Shown one piece after another: positions 17,704-26,190 of a stretch of 52,664 bases of DNA (positions are counted from its first letter, which is position 1; every line of letters begins with the position of its first letter). A program made the translations under genes and the position numbers. Source of the stretch: Gammaproteobacteria bacterium (GTDB taxonomy: Bacteria > Pseudomonadota > Gammaproteobacteria > Pseudomonadales > Pseudohongiellaceae). Location of the stretch: assembly GCA_029245395.1 (NCBI GenBank), contig JAQWPL010000020.1:1-52664 (forward strand). The letters are read 5' to 3'. The notes beneath the pieces were generated by a model, which ran no database searches, was not told the DNA's origin, and was given only the letters and a program-made list of their open reading frames with translations.

Positions 17704-17915
17704 ACCAACCGCCTGTCAATTGCTTATTATTTTATGGGCTTGGGGGAAGCATGCAGGGTAAGGGAATAAAGTCGATTGAATCAAGTTTTAAAACCGGTAA
17801 AGACTGCTAGCTAAAAAAGTAATGCTGCACTTATTCCTACTAATTTTATAGCACCCCGGCTTATTAGGTGCCGCAGCGTATCTACCACAACATGATGTAT
17901 AGCTATATCGGCTAT

Positions 17916-19973
17916 TTACTGCGCTTCGTATTCCAGTCCAAAACCAAAACTAAATAACTCATCAGCCGTATCAAAAGGTACGTCGGCTTGTTGCTCTCGC
18001 ACACGCTCCATATTAGCGGGTAGCTCGAAGGGCAGTTTTCCTTGCGGAGCAATGTTTCCGACGATGACATCCATTAGGGCAGCATCACTAATGCCGAAGT
18101 TTCCCAGTATTGCATCCGCTTTATCAATAATATTCGTCAAAATAGCAGGGCGATCAAGGTAAACAGTGACTATGGTTGGCACAATCGCACTGATTTTTTT
18201 GATCTGTTCATATTCAGTATTGCCATCTTTGAATGACAAATCACCTTCATGTTGCATACGCCCAAATACATAATCCGGATGAAGTATCTGGTAGGGAGCG
18301 CTGGCTCTAATTATGGCAATATCCGCTTTCTCTGGATCATCCACTATTTTAAATCCATAGGTCTGGGCAATAGCGGCGTCAATACCATGGAGATAAAGTG
18401 CAGTGCCGGTGTCAGTTAATGGAAGTAAATTATTTGTATTCTCAAGCAAGACTAATGATCTGCTTTGCACTTCTTCTGACTGTTGGGAAAAATCCTGATT
18501 ACCAACCAGGCTGGCCGCCTTTTCAATATTGACCAAAGGTTTTTCAAATAACCCCAGGGATAATTTTTGCGTCAAAATATGACGTACCGAGTTATCTATA
18601 CTCTCTTGATTGACCATACCCTTGTTGATAGTTGAGGCCAGTACCTGAGTATCCTCAACGCCGCCAAATTGATCTATACCGGCGTCGATACCTTTGGCAA
18701 ATCGTTCTTCCATCGTTAAATTGATAACCCCCCAGGCCGAGGAGAAGTTGTGAAACCCCTGAATGCCTTCAGCATCTTTTCCGCTTATGCAGGCTTCAAA
18801 GCAATCCTTGGTAATACCCCAGTCAGAGAGGATTACGCCTTTAAAGCCATACTGATTTTTTAGCAGGTTTGTCAGGATAAAGCGATTAAAGCCAACGCCT
18901 ACTTGTTCAGTTACTGCTCCCTGGATAGTTAAATCTTTGAGTATTGAATAAGTAGGCATGACACCGGCGACATTAGCGTTAAATGCTCCTTCAAAAGGAA
19001 TTGCATGATAATCAAAGTTGTCACCTGGAAAGATGGCATAACGGCCATAATAGTTGTGGCTGTCAAAACCTTCTGCAGCTGCTCCATAACCAGTCCAATG
19101 TTTTACAACCAGGGAAACGCTTTCTTCATGAATGCCTGCGCTGCCATTTTGAAACCCTTCTACATAGGCTTGTACCAGCGTTTTAGCTAACGTGGCATCT
19201 TCACCAAAAGTGCCGTTAATGCGTGACCATCGTGGTTCAGTACTCAAGTCTGCTTGGGGAGACAAACCCATGTGAATCCCAACAGCTCGGTACTCCTGGC
19301 GCGCGATATCAGCAAATCGTTTTACCAAATCCGGATCTCTCAATGCCGCAAATCCGAGTGTTTCTGGCCATTGTGAAAACCCGGTATTTGCGACTGAAGC
19401 ACCCTCAGTAAACTGGAAATGGTGTCGTGGATCGGTGCTGACAGTAACTGGAATGCCCAGGCGTGAAGATTCTGCGAGTATCTGGATGCGATTATTTTCC
19501 TCTGCAATCTGCCTGGGGTTACCAGTCAGGCGAGTAACTAAATGGTTAATATTGCGATCTTGAATCAACCCTTCTGCAAGCAGGAGATCGTAATTAAGTC
19601 CCGCTGAATTTTCTGACTGATCCAGCGGCAGAGTGCCATGCAACATGGCACCTGCTTTCTCCTCAATAGTCATCAGACTGACCAGATGCTCTGCTCGTTG
19701 TTCAGGACTCAGTCGCCAATCTTCATAAATGTCCAATGAGCCGTTCTTGTTATGGTCTTTGAAATAAAAACTGTCGACTTGCAATATGTCCAGGGTTTCA
19801 GTACCAAGCTCAGGTTGTTGAGCGAATATCGGGTAAGAGCACAGACTGAGGAAAACGCTTAATACCCGCAGGTGAAAAGGTAATGGAGCCTGAATATTTA
19901 ACAATCTTTTAATCAAAGCAGCTTTCCATTTGGATGAAGTCATAAAAGGAGAAAGTAATTTACCCTTTATCAA
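17916..19973 (-). CDS. Secreted glycoside hydrolase family 3 (beta-glucosidase-like)
   Basis: The 685-residue protein has an N-terminal hydrophobic export segment (about 33-51), then an EF-hand-like Ca-binding loop DHNKNGSLDIYED (73-85). The GH3 (alpha/beta)8 barrel follows with KHW at 291-293 and the nucleophile Asp384 in LSDWGI, then the C-terminal alpha/beta sandwich with NLLPL. It should remove sugars from the non-reducing end of beta-linked oligosaccharides. The start is uncertain: TTG 19973 and ATG 19943 are both possible and neither has a clear ribosome-binding site. The sulfatase gene ends 16 bp upstream, so the two are probably cotranscribed. Confidence 0.87.
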   Translation of the reverse strand: MIKGKLLSPFMTSSKWKAALIKRLLNIQAPLPFHLRVLSVFLSLCSYPIFAQQPELGTETLDILQVDSFYFKDHNKNGSLDIYEDWRLSPEQRAEHLVSLMTIEEKAGAMLHGTLPLDQSENSAGLNYDLLLAEGLIQDRNINHLVTRLTGNPRQIAEENNRIQILAESSRLGIPVTVSTDPRHHFQFTEGASVANTGFSQWPETLGFAALRDPDLVKRFADIARQEYRAVGIHMGLSPQADLSTEPRWSRINGTFGEDATLAKTLVQAYVEGFQNGSAGIHEESVSLVVKHWTGYGAAAEGFDSHNYYGRYAIFPGDNFDYHAIPFEGAFNANVAGVMPTYSILKDLTIQGAVTEQVGVGFNRFILTNLLKNQYGFKGVILSDWGITKDCFEACISGKDAEGIQGFHNFSSAWGVINLTMEERFAKGIDAGIDQFGGVEDTQVLASTINKGMVNQESIDNSVRHILTQKLSLGLFEKPLVNIEKAASLVGNQDFSQQSEEVQSRSLVLLENTNNLLPLTDTGTALYLHGIDAAIAQTYGFKIVDDPEKADIAIIRASAPYQILHPDYVFGRMQHEGDLSFKDGNTEYEQIKKISAIVPTIVTVYLDRPAILTNIIDKADAILGNFGISDAALMDVIVGNIAPQGKLPFELPANMERVREQQADVPFDTADELFSFGFGLEYEAQ

Positions 19974-19988
19974 AATTATCGTTAAGCA

Positions 19989-21443
19989 TCAGTCCTGGCC
20001 AACCACTCCAATAGGTCGTCGTCCCGGTCCTTCCATGCCCCGCAGGCTGTCGCCCAGATCCGCTCTCATTTCTTCAGCCAATAACTCAATGGTGGCGATA
20101 ACATCTGGATGATCTGCAGAGACGTTGGTAGTTTCACCCGGATCACTTTCCAGGTTATAGAGCGCGATATTTTCTAAGACGAGGGGCTGGTATGTCCCCA
20201 TTACGCCATCCTGGCCAGCGGTCTGAGGATTTACCCCTTGATAGGAGTGAGGGTAAACAAGTTTCCATTGTTGGTAGCGAACGCCTTGCAGTTCATTATC
20301 AGCAAAATAAAAGAAGTAGGCCTCATGGGGGTTATTCTGACTTTGTCCGTTCAGTATGGACCAGACATCCAGGCCATCAATTTTTTGTACAGGTAAATCT
20401 GCACCTGCCAGGCGCGCTAAAGTGGGAAACAGGTCAATACTCATCAAGGGAGTATCGCTGACATAACCCGCAGGTATCTCCCCGGGCCAGCGGATAATAA
20501 AGGGTTCGCGGACGCCGCCTTCAAAAGTTGTGTTTTTGCCTTCACGAAATGGTTCTGCAGAACCGGCATGGTTGCCAAAGGACAGCCACGGACCATTGTC
20601 CGAGGTAAAAATGACCAGTGTGTTGTCGTCCAGGCCTTCTTCTTTCAGCGTGTTTAGAATTTCGCCCACTGACCAATCCAGTTCTGCAATCACATCAGCA
20701 AACAATCCCTTACCAGTGATGCCTCGAAAAGCTTCTGACGCAAACAAGGGTGTATGGGGCTGGGGATGGGCTAGATATAAAAAGAAAGGATTTGCCTTAT
20801 TTTCTTTTATAAATTCGACACTGCGGACAGTCAGGAGTTGCGTGAGATCAGACTGATCATCCAGTTCTTCTATGGCCGTTTCATTTTCATAAAGTTTCAG
20901 TGCTGAAAAATTGAATCTTTCCTGCAAGGGGTGACCGGGCCACATGTCATTGGAGTAGGGGATGCCAAAAAAGGCATCAAAACCTTGATTAGTGGGCATA
21001 AATTGCGGGGCATCTCCCAGGTGCCATTTACCAAAATGCCCTGTGGTATAGCCTTGGGTTTTCAGCATTTCAGCCATAGTGATTTCGCTCAATGCCAGCC
21101 CCAAACCGGTGTCTGGGAAAAATGCGCCCTGGACCCCAACCCGGTTCGAGTAACTGCCAGTCATCAAGGCGGCGCGGGAGGCAGAACAAACTGGTTGCGC
21201 TACATAAAAATCGGTAAACATCGCACCTTCAGATGCCATGATGTCCAGGTTTGGCGTCTGCAAATCTGCAACATTGAAAAGGTTGATATCTGCATAGCCC
21301 AGATCATCGGTAAAGATAATCACAAAATTCGGCGGGTTACTGTCTTCAGGAGAATTCTCTAACTGAGATTGATTCACCTGATCGTAAGAAACAAGAAGTA
21401 GAAAAGCAAAGACGACTATCAAGAGGTATTGAGTAGAACGCAA
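19989..21443 (-). CDS. Type I sulfatase (arylsulfatase-like), exported
   Basis: The 484-residue protein has an N-terminal signal or anchor (1-21). The metal-binding IIFTDDLGYAD has Asp46 and Asp47. The formylglycine motif CSASRAALMTG has the modified residue Cys86, and FGKWHLG, HPQPHTP and TSDNGPW hold further active-site residues. The CSASR form replaces CxPSR; Ala in place of Pro occurs in some formylglycine-type sulfatases. It would hydrolyse sulfate esters, presumably of a sulfated polysaccharide given the GH3 and sugar-porter genes behind it. It needs a formylglycine-generating enzyme, not present in this window. The true substrate is not evident. Confidence 0.9.
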   Translation of the reverse strand: MRSTQYLLIVVFAFLLLVSYDQVNQSQLENSPEDSNPPNFVIIFTDDLGYADINLFNVADLQTPNLDIMASEGAMFTDFYVAQPVCSASRAALMTGSYSNRVGVQGAFFPDTGLGLALSEITMAEMLKTQGYTTGHFGKWHLGDAPQFMPTNQGFDAFFGIPYSNDMWPGHPLQERFNFSALKLYENETAIEELDDQSDLTQLLTVRSVEFIKENKANPFFLYLAHPQPHTPLFASEAFRGITGKGLFADVIAELDWSVGEILNTLKEEGLDDNTLVIFTSDNGPWLSFGNHAGSAEPFREGKNTTFEGGVREPFIIRWPGEIPAGYVSDTPLMSIDLFPTLARLAGADLPVQKIDGLDVWSILNGQSQNNPHEAYFFYFADNELQGVRYQQWKLVYPHSYQGVNPQTAGQDGVMGTYQPLVLENIALYNLESDPGETTNVSADHPDVIATIELLAEEMRADLGDSLRGMEGPGRRPIGVVGQD

Positions 21444-22081
21444 CGTATTGCCCTCCTTTTATTATTCAATTTTAGTATATAGGAATTTACTAATTCTTTG
21501 GAGTAAAGTGCTATGACCCCTTTGCTTTTAAGCATTCGAGACTTGCTGGTTATTGATGAATAAAAAACGGATTATGAGTGGAGTACAACGAACTATTCCC
21601 ATTAATAATCAATAAGTTAAAAGGCAAAAAAAGTAGTGTGTAAGAAAGTGTGTAACTTTTGACGTTATGGATGAGTCAAGGAGGGCCATTATGGCCCTCC
21701 TGGTCTGGCCCCACTTTGACGGACCACAATCCGGACCTTAGCGTGAATCTATTTTATAGACAAACCGGACATTCAAGTAAGAAGACTATTTTTTATCCTT
21801 TTCGTTTGATTAGATGTAGTATTGGAAAAACGGCGTTGGCGCTACTTATAGTCAATAGCCAAACATTTTTTTGAATTGCTCTGTTGATAAAAGTAAAATC
21901 GCTGGGAAAGTGTGTGAATCCTACTTATGCACTGCCACTGCAACAAAGACGCATAGTCATTCAATTAATCCTATGTTAAAAGTCACGATTTTTTTATTGA
22001 ACTGCATTTTTCCGTTTGTAATTTCGGTAGAAAAGTGACGGAATGCCAAGTACTAACGGATCTAAAAAGGGATCTTCTATT
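21444..22081. other. 638-bp intergenic stretch between sulfatase and TPR genes
   Basis: It contains divergent promoter space for the sulfatase (left) and the TPR gene (right), and the perfect hairpin at 21679-21701. Text around 21640-21760 (GTGTGTAACTTTTGACG and GGTCTGGCCCCACTTTGACGG) looks like an IS end remnant, but I could not identify the element. No gene I can support. Confidence 0.5.
21679..21701. repeat. Perfect 11-bp inverted repeat, hairpin-forming
   Basis: AGGAGGGCCAT at 21679-21689 and its exact complement ATGGCCCTCCT at 21691-21701 flank a single T. Folded as RNA it gives at least an eight-base-pair GC-rich stem with a loop of about five bases. No T run follows on either strand, so a classical terminator is doubtful; an IS-end relic or protein-binding palindrome is as likely. 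Confidence 0.75.
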
Positions 22082-23647
22082 ATGAAATTTTACTTTCTCG
22101 GAACGCTACAAATAGTAATGATTGTCATCGCCAGTTCATTGACAGTGCAGGCGGCCGATTTAGAAAATATAGGCAATTTTGATTTCCCCACATCAGGTTC
22201 GGCCGAAGCTCAGCAACACTTCATTCTTGGAGTGGGCTATCTGCACAGTTTTGGCTGGAAACAAGCGCGGGATGAATTTAGAAAGGCACAGGAAATCGAA
22301 CCCGATTTCGCGATGGCCTATTGGGGGGAGGCTTTTTCCTATAATCATCCGCTGATAGGCGTTGAATGGGAGCCAGGCGCCTCAGCAAGGGTACTAAATA
22401 GATTGGCAAGCAGCACTGAGGAACGATTGGCAAAAGCACCAACCGAGAGGGAGAAGGGTTTCTTAAGGGCGGCAGAAGCTTATGCGTTCAGTGAAGGCGG
22501 TTTCTTGGCACGGCGTACTGCCTGGATGCAGGCAATGAAGACGCTTTACGACGCCTTTCCAGAAGACCGGGAAGTCGCTGCATTCTATGCAGTATCGTTG
22601 TTAAGTGGAGCAACTGCTGCTGGTGAGCAAAGACAACGTATCAACAATCTTGCCGGGGCAATTGCGCTAGAGTTATTCCGTGAAAACGAAAACCACCCAG
22701 GAGCAAGCCATTATATTATCCATTCTTTCGATGACCCGGAGCATGCGCCGATTGCTCTTGCCGCTGCCTTAAAGTATGCCTCGATAGCGCCGGCCGTCGC
22801 CCACGCTCTACATATGCCAACGCATATTTTCATTCAACACGGTATGTGGCAGGAAGTAGCGGATTATAATATAAGCGCTTTTCAGGCAGCTGAAGATTTA
22901 TGGCTACCTGGCGACAGGCCTAACGACATGAATCACGCGGTCGATTGGGGACAATACGGTCATCTACAGTTAGCTGATTACGATTATGTTAGACAGTGGA
23001 TAGCCACAGCTGAAAAAGTTTTAGCACAAAACCCCGAAAACAGTGACTCACTCAATATCCTGAGAACAATGAAGGCGCGCTTCATTGTTGAAAGTAAACA
23101 GTGGCAAACCAGTGAAATCACCGCCGATACCAACGCAGCTGAACTATTAGCTATCGGCTTAAGTGCGATTAATTTGAATGAAATGGGTGTTGCCTCTAAT
23201 GCAACTGAAATACTCCGCAATATGGCAGAGTCCCGACCTGACAACAGTACTATCAATATCATTTATCGGGAAGTAGCCGCATTGGCTCTTATCAAACAAG
23301 GCAACACTAAAGGAGCTTTAGATCTGTTGGATGAAGGAATTGCTCTGACAAACGCGCAACTTCCTCCCCGGGGACCAGTGGATCCAGCCAAACCAGCCCA
23401 TGAACTATACGGTGAAATTTTACTAGAATCGGGACAGGTTGAGAAAGCTGTTGAACTCTTTACTCAGTCTCTACAACGAACACCTAATAGAGCTTGGTCT
23501 GTCCTCGGCTTGGCCCGCAGCTATGCAGCACAGAGTAAAAATGCTCAAGCCAGTGAACAGTACCGGAAAGTGACTCAAATTTGGATCAATGAAGGGCTGC
23601 CTGCTTATCAAGAAGCACTGGAGTACTTAGCTAGGCATGGCGGATAA
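22082..23647 (+). CDS. Secreted tetratricopeptide-repeat protein
   Basis: The 521-residue protein has a signal peptide (MKFYFLGTLQIVMIV, cleaved around VQAAD), then helical TPR-like repeats. Examples are residues near EAQQHFILGVGYLHSFGWKQ (N-terminal) and AWSVLGLARSYAAQSKN (C-terminal). A middle section with ENHPGASHYIIHSFDDPEHA and HALHMPTHIF carries conserved His residues. I know this architecture from proteobacterial hypothetical proteins but no function. I took ATG 22082, preceded by AAAAAGGGAT, over the upstream ATG 22043, whose extra 13 residues would delay the signal peptide. It stands alone with no operon partner. Confidence 0.75.
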   Translation: MKFYFLGTLQIVMIVIASSLTVQAADLENIGNFDFPTSGSAEAQQHFILGVGYLHSFGWKQARDEFRKAQEIEPDFAMAYWGEAFSYNHPLIGVEWEPGASARVLNRLASSTEERLAKAPTEREKGFLRAAEAYAFSEGGFLARRTAWMQAMKTLYDAFPEDREVAAFYAVSLLSGATAAGEQRQRINNLAGAIALELFRENENHPGASHYIIHSFDDPEHAPIALAAALKYASIAPAVAHALHMPTHIFIQHGMWQEVADYNISAFQAAEDLWLPGDRPNDMNHAVDWGQYGHLQLADYDYVRQWIATAEKVLAQNPENSDSLNILRTMKARFIVESKQWQTSEITADTNAAELLAIGLSAINLNEMGVASNATEILRNMAESRPDNSTINIIYREVAALALIKQGNTKGALDLLDEGIALTNAQLPPRGPVDPAKPAHELYGEILLESGQVEKAVELFTQSLQRTPNRAWSVLGLARSYAAQSKNAQASEQYRKVTQIWINEGLPAYQEALEYLARHGG

Positions 23648-23792
23648 TGGCTTCCAGACGTACCATTAAACTTCAACCGCGAACCTGACAAAATGCGTCG
23701 CTGACCCATTAATACGTTTAAACTTATCTTGGCGCATTTAGGATGCTCGTTAACATCCGCTATCGGGAATGAAAAATATCATTAGACTGACC

Positions 23793-23812
23793 GCTATTGG
23801 CCGAAAGCAGTC
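23793..23812. repeat. Short palindromic intergenic repeat
   Basis: GCTATTGGCCGAAAGCAGTC, followed by ACTCAAAA. It matches the copy at 24538 (GCTTTTGGCCGAAAGCAG, then CTTCTCAAA) over most of its length, including the CTCAAA tail. Confidence 0.7.
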
Positions 23813-23836
23813 ACTCAAAACTAAGAATAAAATACT

Positions 23837-24232
23837 ATGAACATGGATAGCGTTAATAAATGGTTAACACTGGCAGCTAATTTTGGAGTGCTGGCTGGAA
23901 TAGTATTTCTAGGCATTGAATTGCAACAAAACTCACTATCCACTCAAGCACAAACGCGCACTGAATTAACTGTTATTGCTCATGAGATGATTCAGTTTAA
24001 TTTAACCCTTGGTTATTTTGAGGCGGAAAATAAAGCTAATGAAGGGCTTCTATTAACACCTTATGAAGAATCATTGCTCACGTTGAAAGCTGTATCTCAA
24101 CTAAGAACTGGCGAAAATGTTTTTTATCAACATAGAGTTGGTACTTTTGATGATGATGAATTTGGGGGTTATGAAAATTATTATAGAGGATATTTATCAA
24201 ACCCTTTTAATCGGAAAATTTGGAAGGCTTTC
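23837..24232 (+). pseudogene. Hypothetical membrane-anchored protein truncated by an IS110 relic
   Basis: About 131 residues survive. They start with MNMDSVNKWLTLAANFGVLAGIVFLGIELQQN, a single N-terminal transmembrane segment followed by a charged helical region. I recall this opening from a family of uncharacterised marine gammaproteobacterial proteins. The reading frame runs on to 24265, but from about 24227 its codons are the antisense of the IS110 transposase gene (FTFLGLIIPTS), so the native C-terminus is gone. No strong ribosome-binding site is visible. Function unknown; probably inactive. Confidence 0.65.
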
Positions 24233-24471
24233 ACCTTTTTGGGATTGATTATCCCGACTTCATGACCGAACGACTTAGAAAGCCTGCCCCAGTAATGGCA
24301 CGAGCCACTGCCCTCCATAGCGACGATTGAGGGGGATGATGTGGCTAATAATTGTTTTAATTTATTAGGACTGACTGCTTTGTTAAGAATCAATTCGCCG
24401 TGTTTACTGACTTTACACACTTGTAAAACATTCTTTGCTAAATCGATACCAATCACGTTAGACTTTTTCAT
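24225..24471 (-). pseudogene. IS110-family transposase, N-terminal fragment
   Basis: Residues 1-83 are those of an IS110-type (DEDD) recombinase. VIGIDLAKN holds Asp10, IVAMEGSGSCHYW holds Glu53, and VGIINPKKVKAF matches the end of the RuvC-like N-terminal block. Beyond Phe83 the frame continues for 13 residues into antisense of the neighbouring gene (IFRLKGFDKYPL), so the C-terminal serine-containing domain and the downstream IS end are missing. The start ATG at 24469-24471 has GGAG upstream, but that site lies inside a strong hairpin (24472-24535). A dead remnant, oriented leftward, next to a palindromic repeat. Confidence 0.85.
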
Positions 24472-24535
24472 TGTATGGACTCCTTTGTTTTTGTCGACGC
24501 CACCTTAACTTCGGTTAGGTGGTGGAGTCCATACA
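24472..24535 (-). promoter_or_regulatory. Hairpin that sequesters the IS110 transposase ribosome-binding site
   Basis: TGTATGGACTCC (24472-24483) pairs perfectly with GGAGTCCATACA (24524-24535), enclosing 40 bases. The interior holds a second stem, CCACC-T-TAAC/GTTA-GGTGG (24500-24522), capped by TTCG. Read on the minus strand, the GGAG in front of the transposase ATG lies in the 12-bp stem, so read-through transcripts would be poorly translated. Similar structures protect other IS elements from impinging transcription. It could instead be a remnant of IS non-coding RNA. Confidence 0.7.
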
Positions 24536-24537
24536 TC

Positions 24538-24555
24538 GCTTTTGGCCGAAAGCAG
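24538..24555. repeat. Short palindromic intergenic repeat next to the IS110 relic
   Basis: GCTTTTGGCCGAAAGCAG, followed by CTTCTCAAA, starting two bases beyond the IS110 hairpin. Members of IS110 and IS1111 groups are known to insert in REP-like palindromes, so this may be the original target. Confidence 0.65.
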
Positions 24556-24589
24556 CTTCTCAAATAAAACATATCCTTGCGGTAAAAGG

Positions 24590-25984
24590 CTAATTTTTCC
24601 CAACACTGACCATGCCGGCCACGCGGGTAAATTTAATTCTGGGTCTTCCCTGGGCTTCGCCCTTACGGACTTCCTCTGCGTCAATGGTCTGCCACTGCTG
24701 GTAGCTGATTGCCTCAGGCTCTCGCTCTTCAACCAGGGTTGCTACAGCTTCAATGCCGGGATCTTCAGGCTCATTGAACCTGCCGGCAGCAAGGTCTTCA
24801 ACCATGCAGTCCACCGTTTGCTTTGCACAGGTTTTGTTCGTACCAATCACGCCACTCGGGCCACGCTTTATCCACCCGGCCGTATATAGACCAGTTACAG
24901 CATCACCAGATTCATCGACAACCCTGCCAGCCTCATTGAGAATCGTCCCCGACTCCTGATGATAGGGGATATTCGGTAACGGTAAGCCCTTGTATCCCAC
25001 AGAGCGGAATACCAATCCAACGGGAATGGTTTCTTGCCGATCAGTCGCCCTTGGATGAACCGAGCCATCGTCACTCTGAACCAGCTCATTTTTAACCAGC
25101 TTGATCGCGGACACTTTGCCATCTTCACCAATCAGGTCCAAGGTTGATACCAGGAAGCGGATCGTCAGCAACCGCGACTTCCCTTCAACCGGACGCTGGG
25201 CGTATTCCCGGATAAAGTCGATATTCTTCTGTGCGTCTTTATCTCCACTCTCATCAATAATGGCCTGGCTCGCAGGGTCAACGACGGCTTCATCTAATGG
25301 GACAGTAACATCTGCATCATCGAACTCGCCCAGTTCTTTGATTTCAGGAGGTGTGAAGGCCGCCTGCGCCGGACCACGCCGGCCCAGAATGTACACATTC
25401 TTTATCTTGCTGTTCTTTAGTGCCTCAAGTGCATGATCGGCGATGTCGGTTACCGCCAGTTCATCGTATGTCTTGCACAGGATTCTAGCGACATCCATGG
25501 CAACGTTGCCGATCCCCACTATCGCTACACTTTCCTGGCTAAGGTCAAACTGGCGATCCGCAAAATCCGGATGCCCGTTGTACCATGCAACGAACTCGGT
25601 CGCGGAAAAACTACCTTCAAGGTCTTCACCCGGCACACCTATGCTACGGTCAAATGGTGCGCCCGTTGCAAACATCACATGGTGGTAGTGTTTCTTCAGG
25701 TCTTCAAGATGAATATCTGATCCATACTCAACGTTGCCATAGAACCGATAGTTTGGCATCTGCGCGCTTTTGTCATAGGCACGCTGTACTGACTTGTCTT
25801 TCTGGTGGTCCGGCGCAACACCAGCGCGGACCAAACCAAAGGGGGTGGGTAGCCGGTCATACATGTCGAGCTCTACAACAAGTTCTTTGTGCTTCAGAAA
25901 ATTACTGACTGTGTAGAAACCCGCTGGGCCCGAGCCAATGATTGCAACCCGGAGTGGGTTTCCTTCAGTACCTACTGCTGACAT
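24590..25984 (-). CDS. Ferredoxin/adrenodoxin-type NADP reductase (FprA-like flavoprotein)
   Basis: The 464-residue flavoprotein resembles mycobacterial FprA and mitochondrial adrenodoxin reductase. FAD binding is by GSGPAGFYT (17-25), the NADP motif is GIGNVAMDVAR (157-167), and YDRLPTPFGLVRAGVAPDHQ is the family signature at 42-61. The C-terminal TAGWIKRGPSGVIGTNK also matches. It would transfer electrons between NADPH and a ferredoxin or adrenodoxin. No ferredoxin or P450 gene is adjacent, so its partner is unknown. The longer upstream gap (25985-26190) holds no other gene. Confidence 0.88.
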   Translation of the reverse strand: MSAVGTEGNPLRVAIIGSGPAGFYTVSNFLKHKELVVELDMYDRLPTPFGLVRAGVAPDHQKDKSVQRAYDKSAQMPNYRFYGNVEYGSDIHLEDLKKHYHHVMFATGAPFDRSIGVPGEDLEGSFSATEFVAWYNGHPDFADRQFDLSQESVAIVGIGNVAMDVARILCKTYDELAVTDIADHALEALKNSKIKNVYILGRRGPAQAAFTPPEIKELGEFDDADVTVPLDEAVVDPASQAIIDESGDKDAQKNIDFIREYAQRPVEGKSRLLTIRFLVSTLDLIGEDGKVSAIKLVKNELVQSDDGSVHPRATDRQETIPVGLVFRSVGYKGLPLPNIPYHQESGTILNEAGRVVDESGDAVTGLYTAGWIKRGPSGVIGTNKTCAKQTVDCMVEDLAAGRFNEPEDPGIEAVATLVEEREPEAISYQQWQTIDAEEVRKGEAQGRPRIKFTRVAGMVSVGKN

Positions 25985-26190
25985 CCCTTCTCTCTCCTTA
26001 TAAATATCGCCTAAAAGGGTATTAATTATGCTTTCTTTACGCTTTTCAGCTCTAATAGTTAGCGCTTAAAATGATGATATTATAGAAACCTGTAGAACTG
26101 TATGGAAAGATTGTACTAGGGGTTGTGGTGATGTATTCAACTGCCCATTTATTTATGTCTTTAAATAATTTAAATCCGAATTAAATTAAT

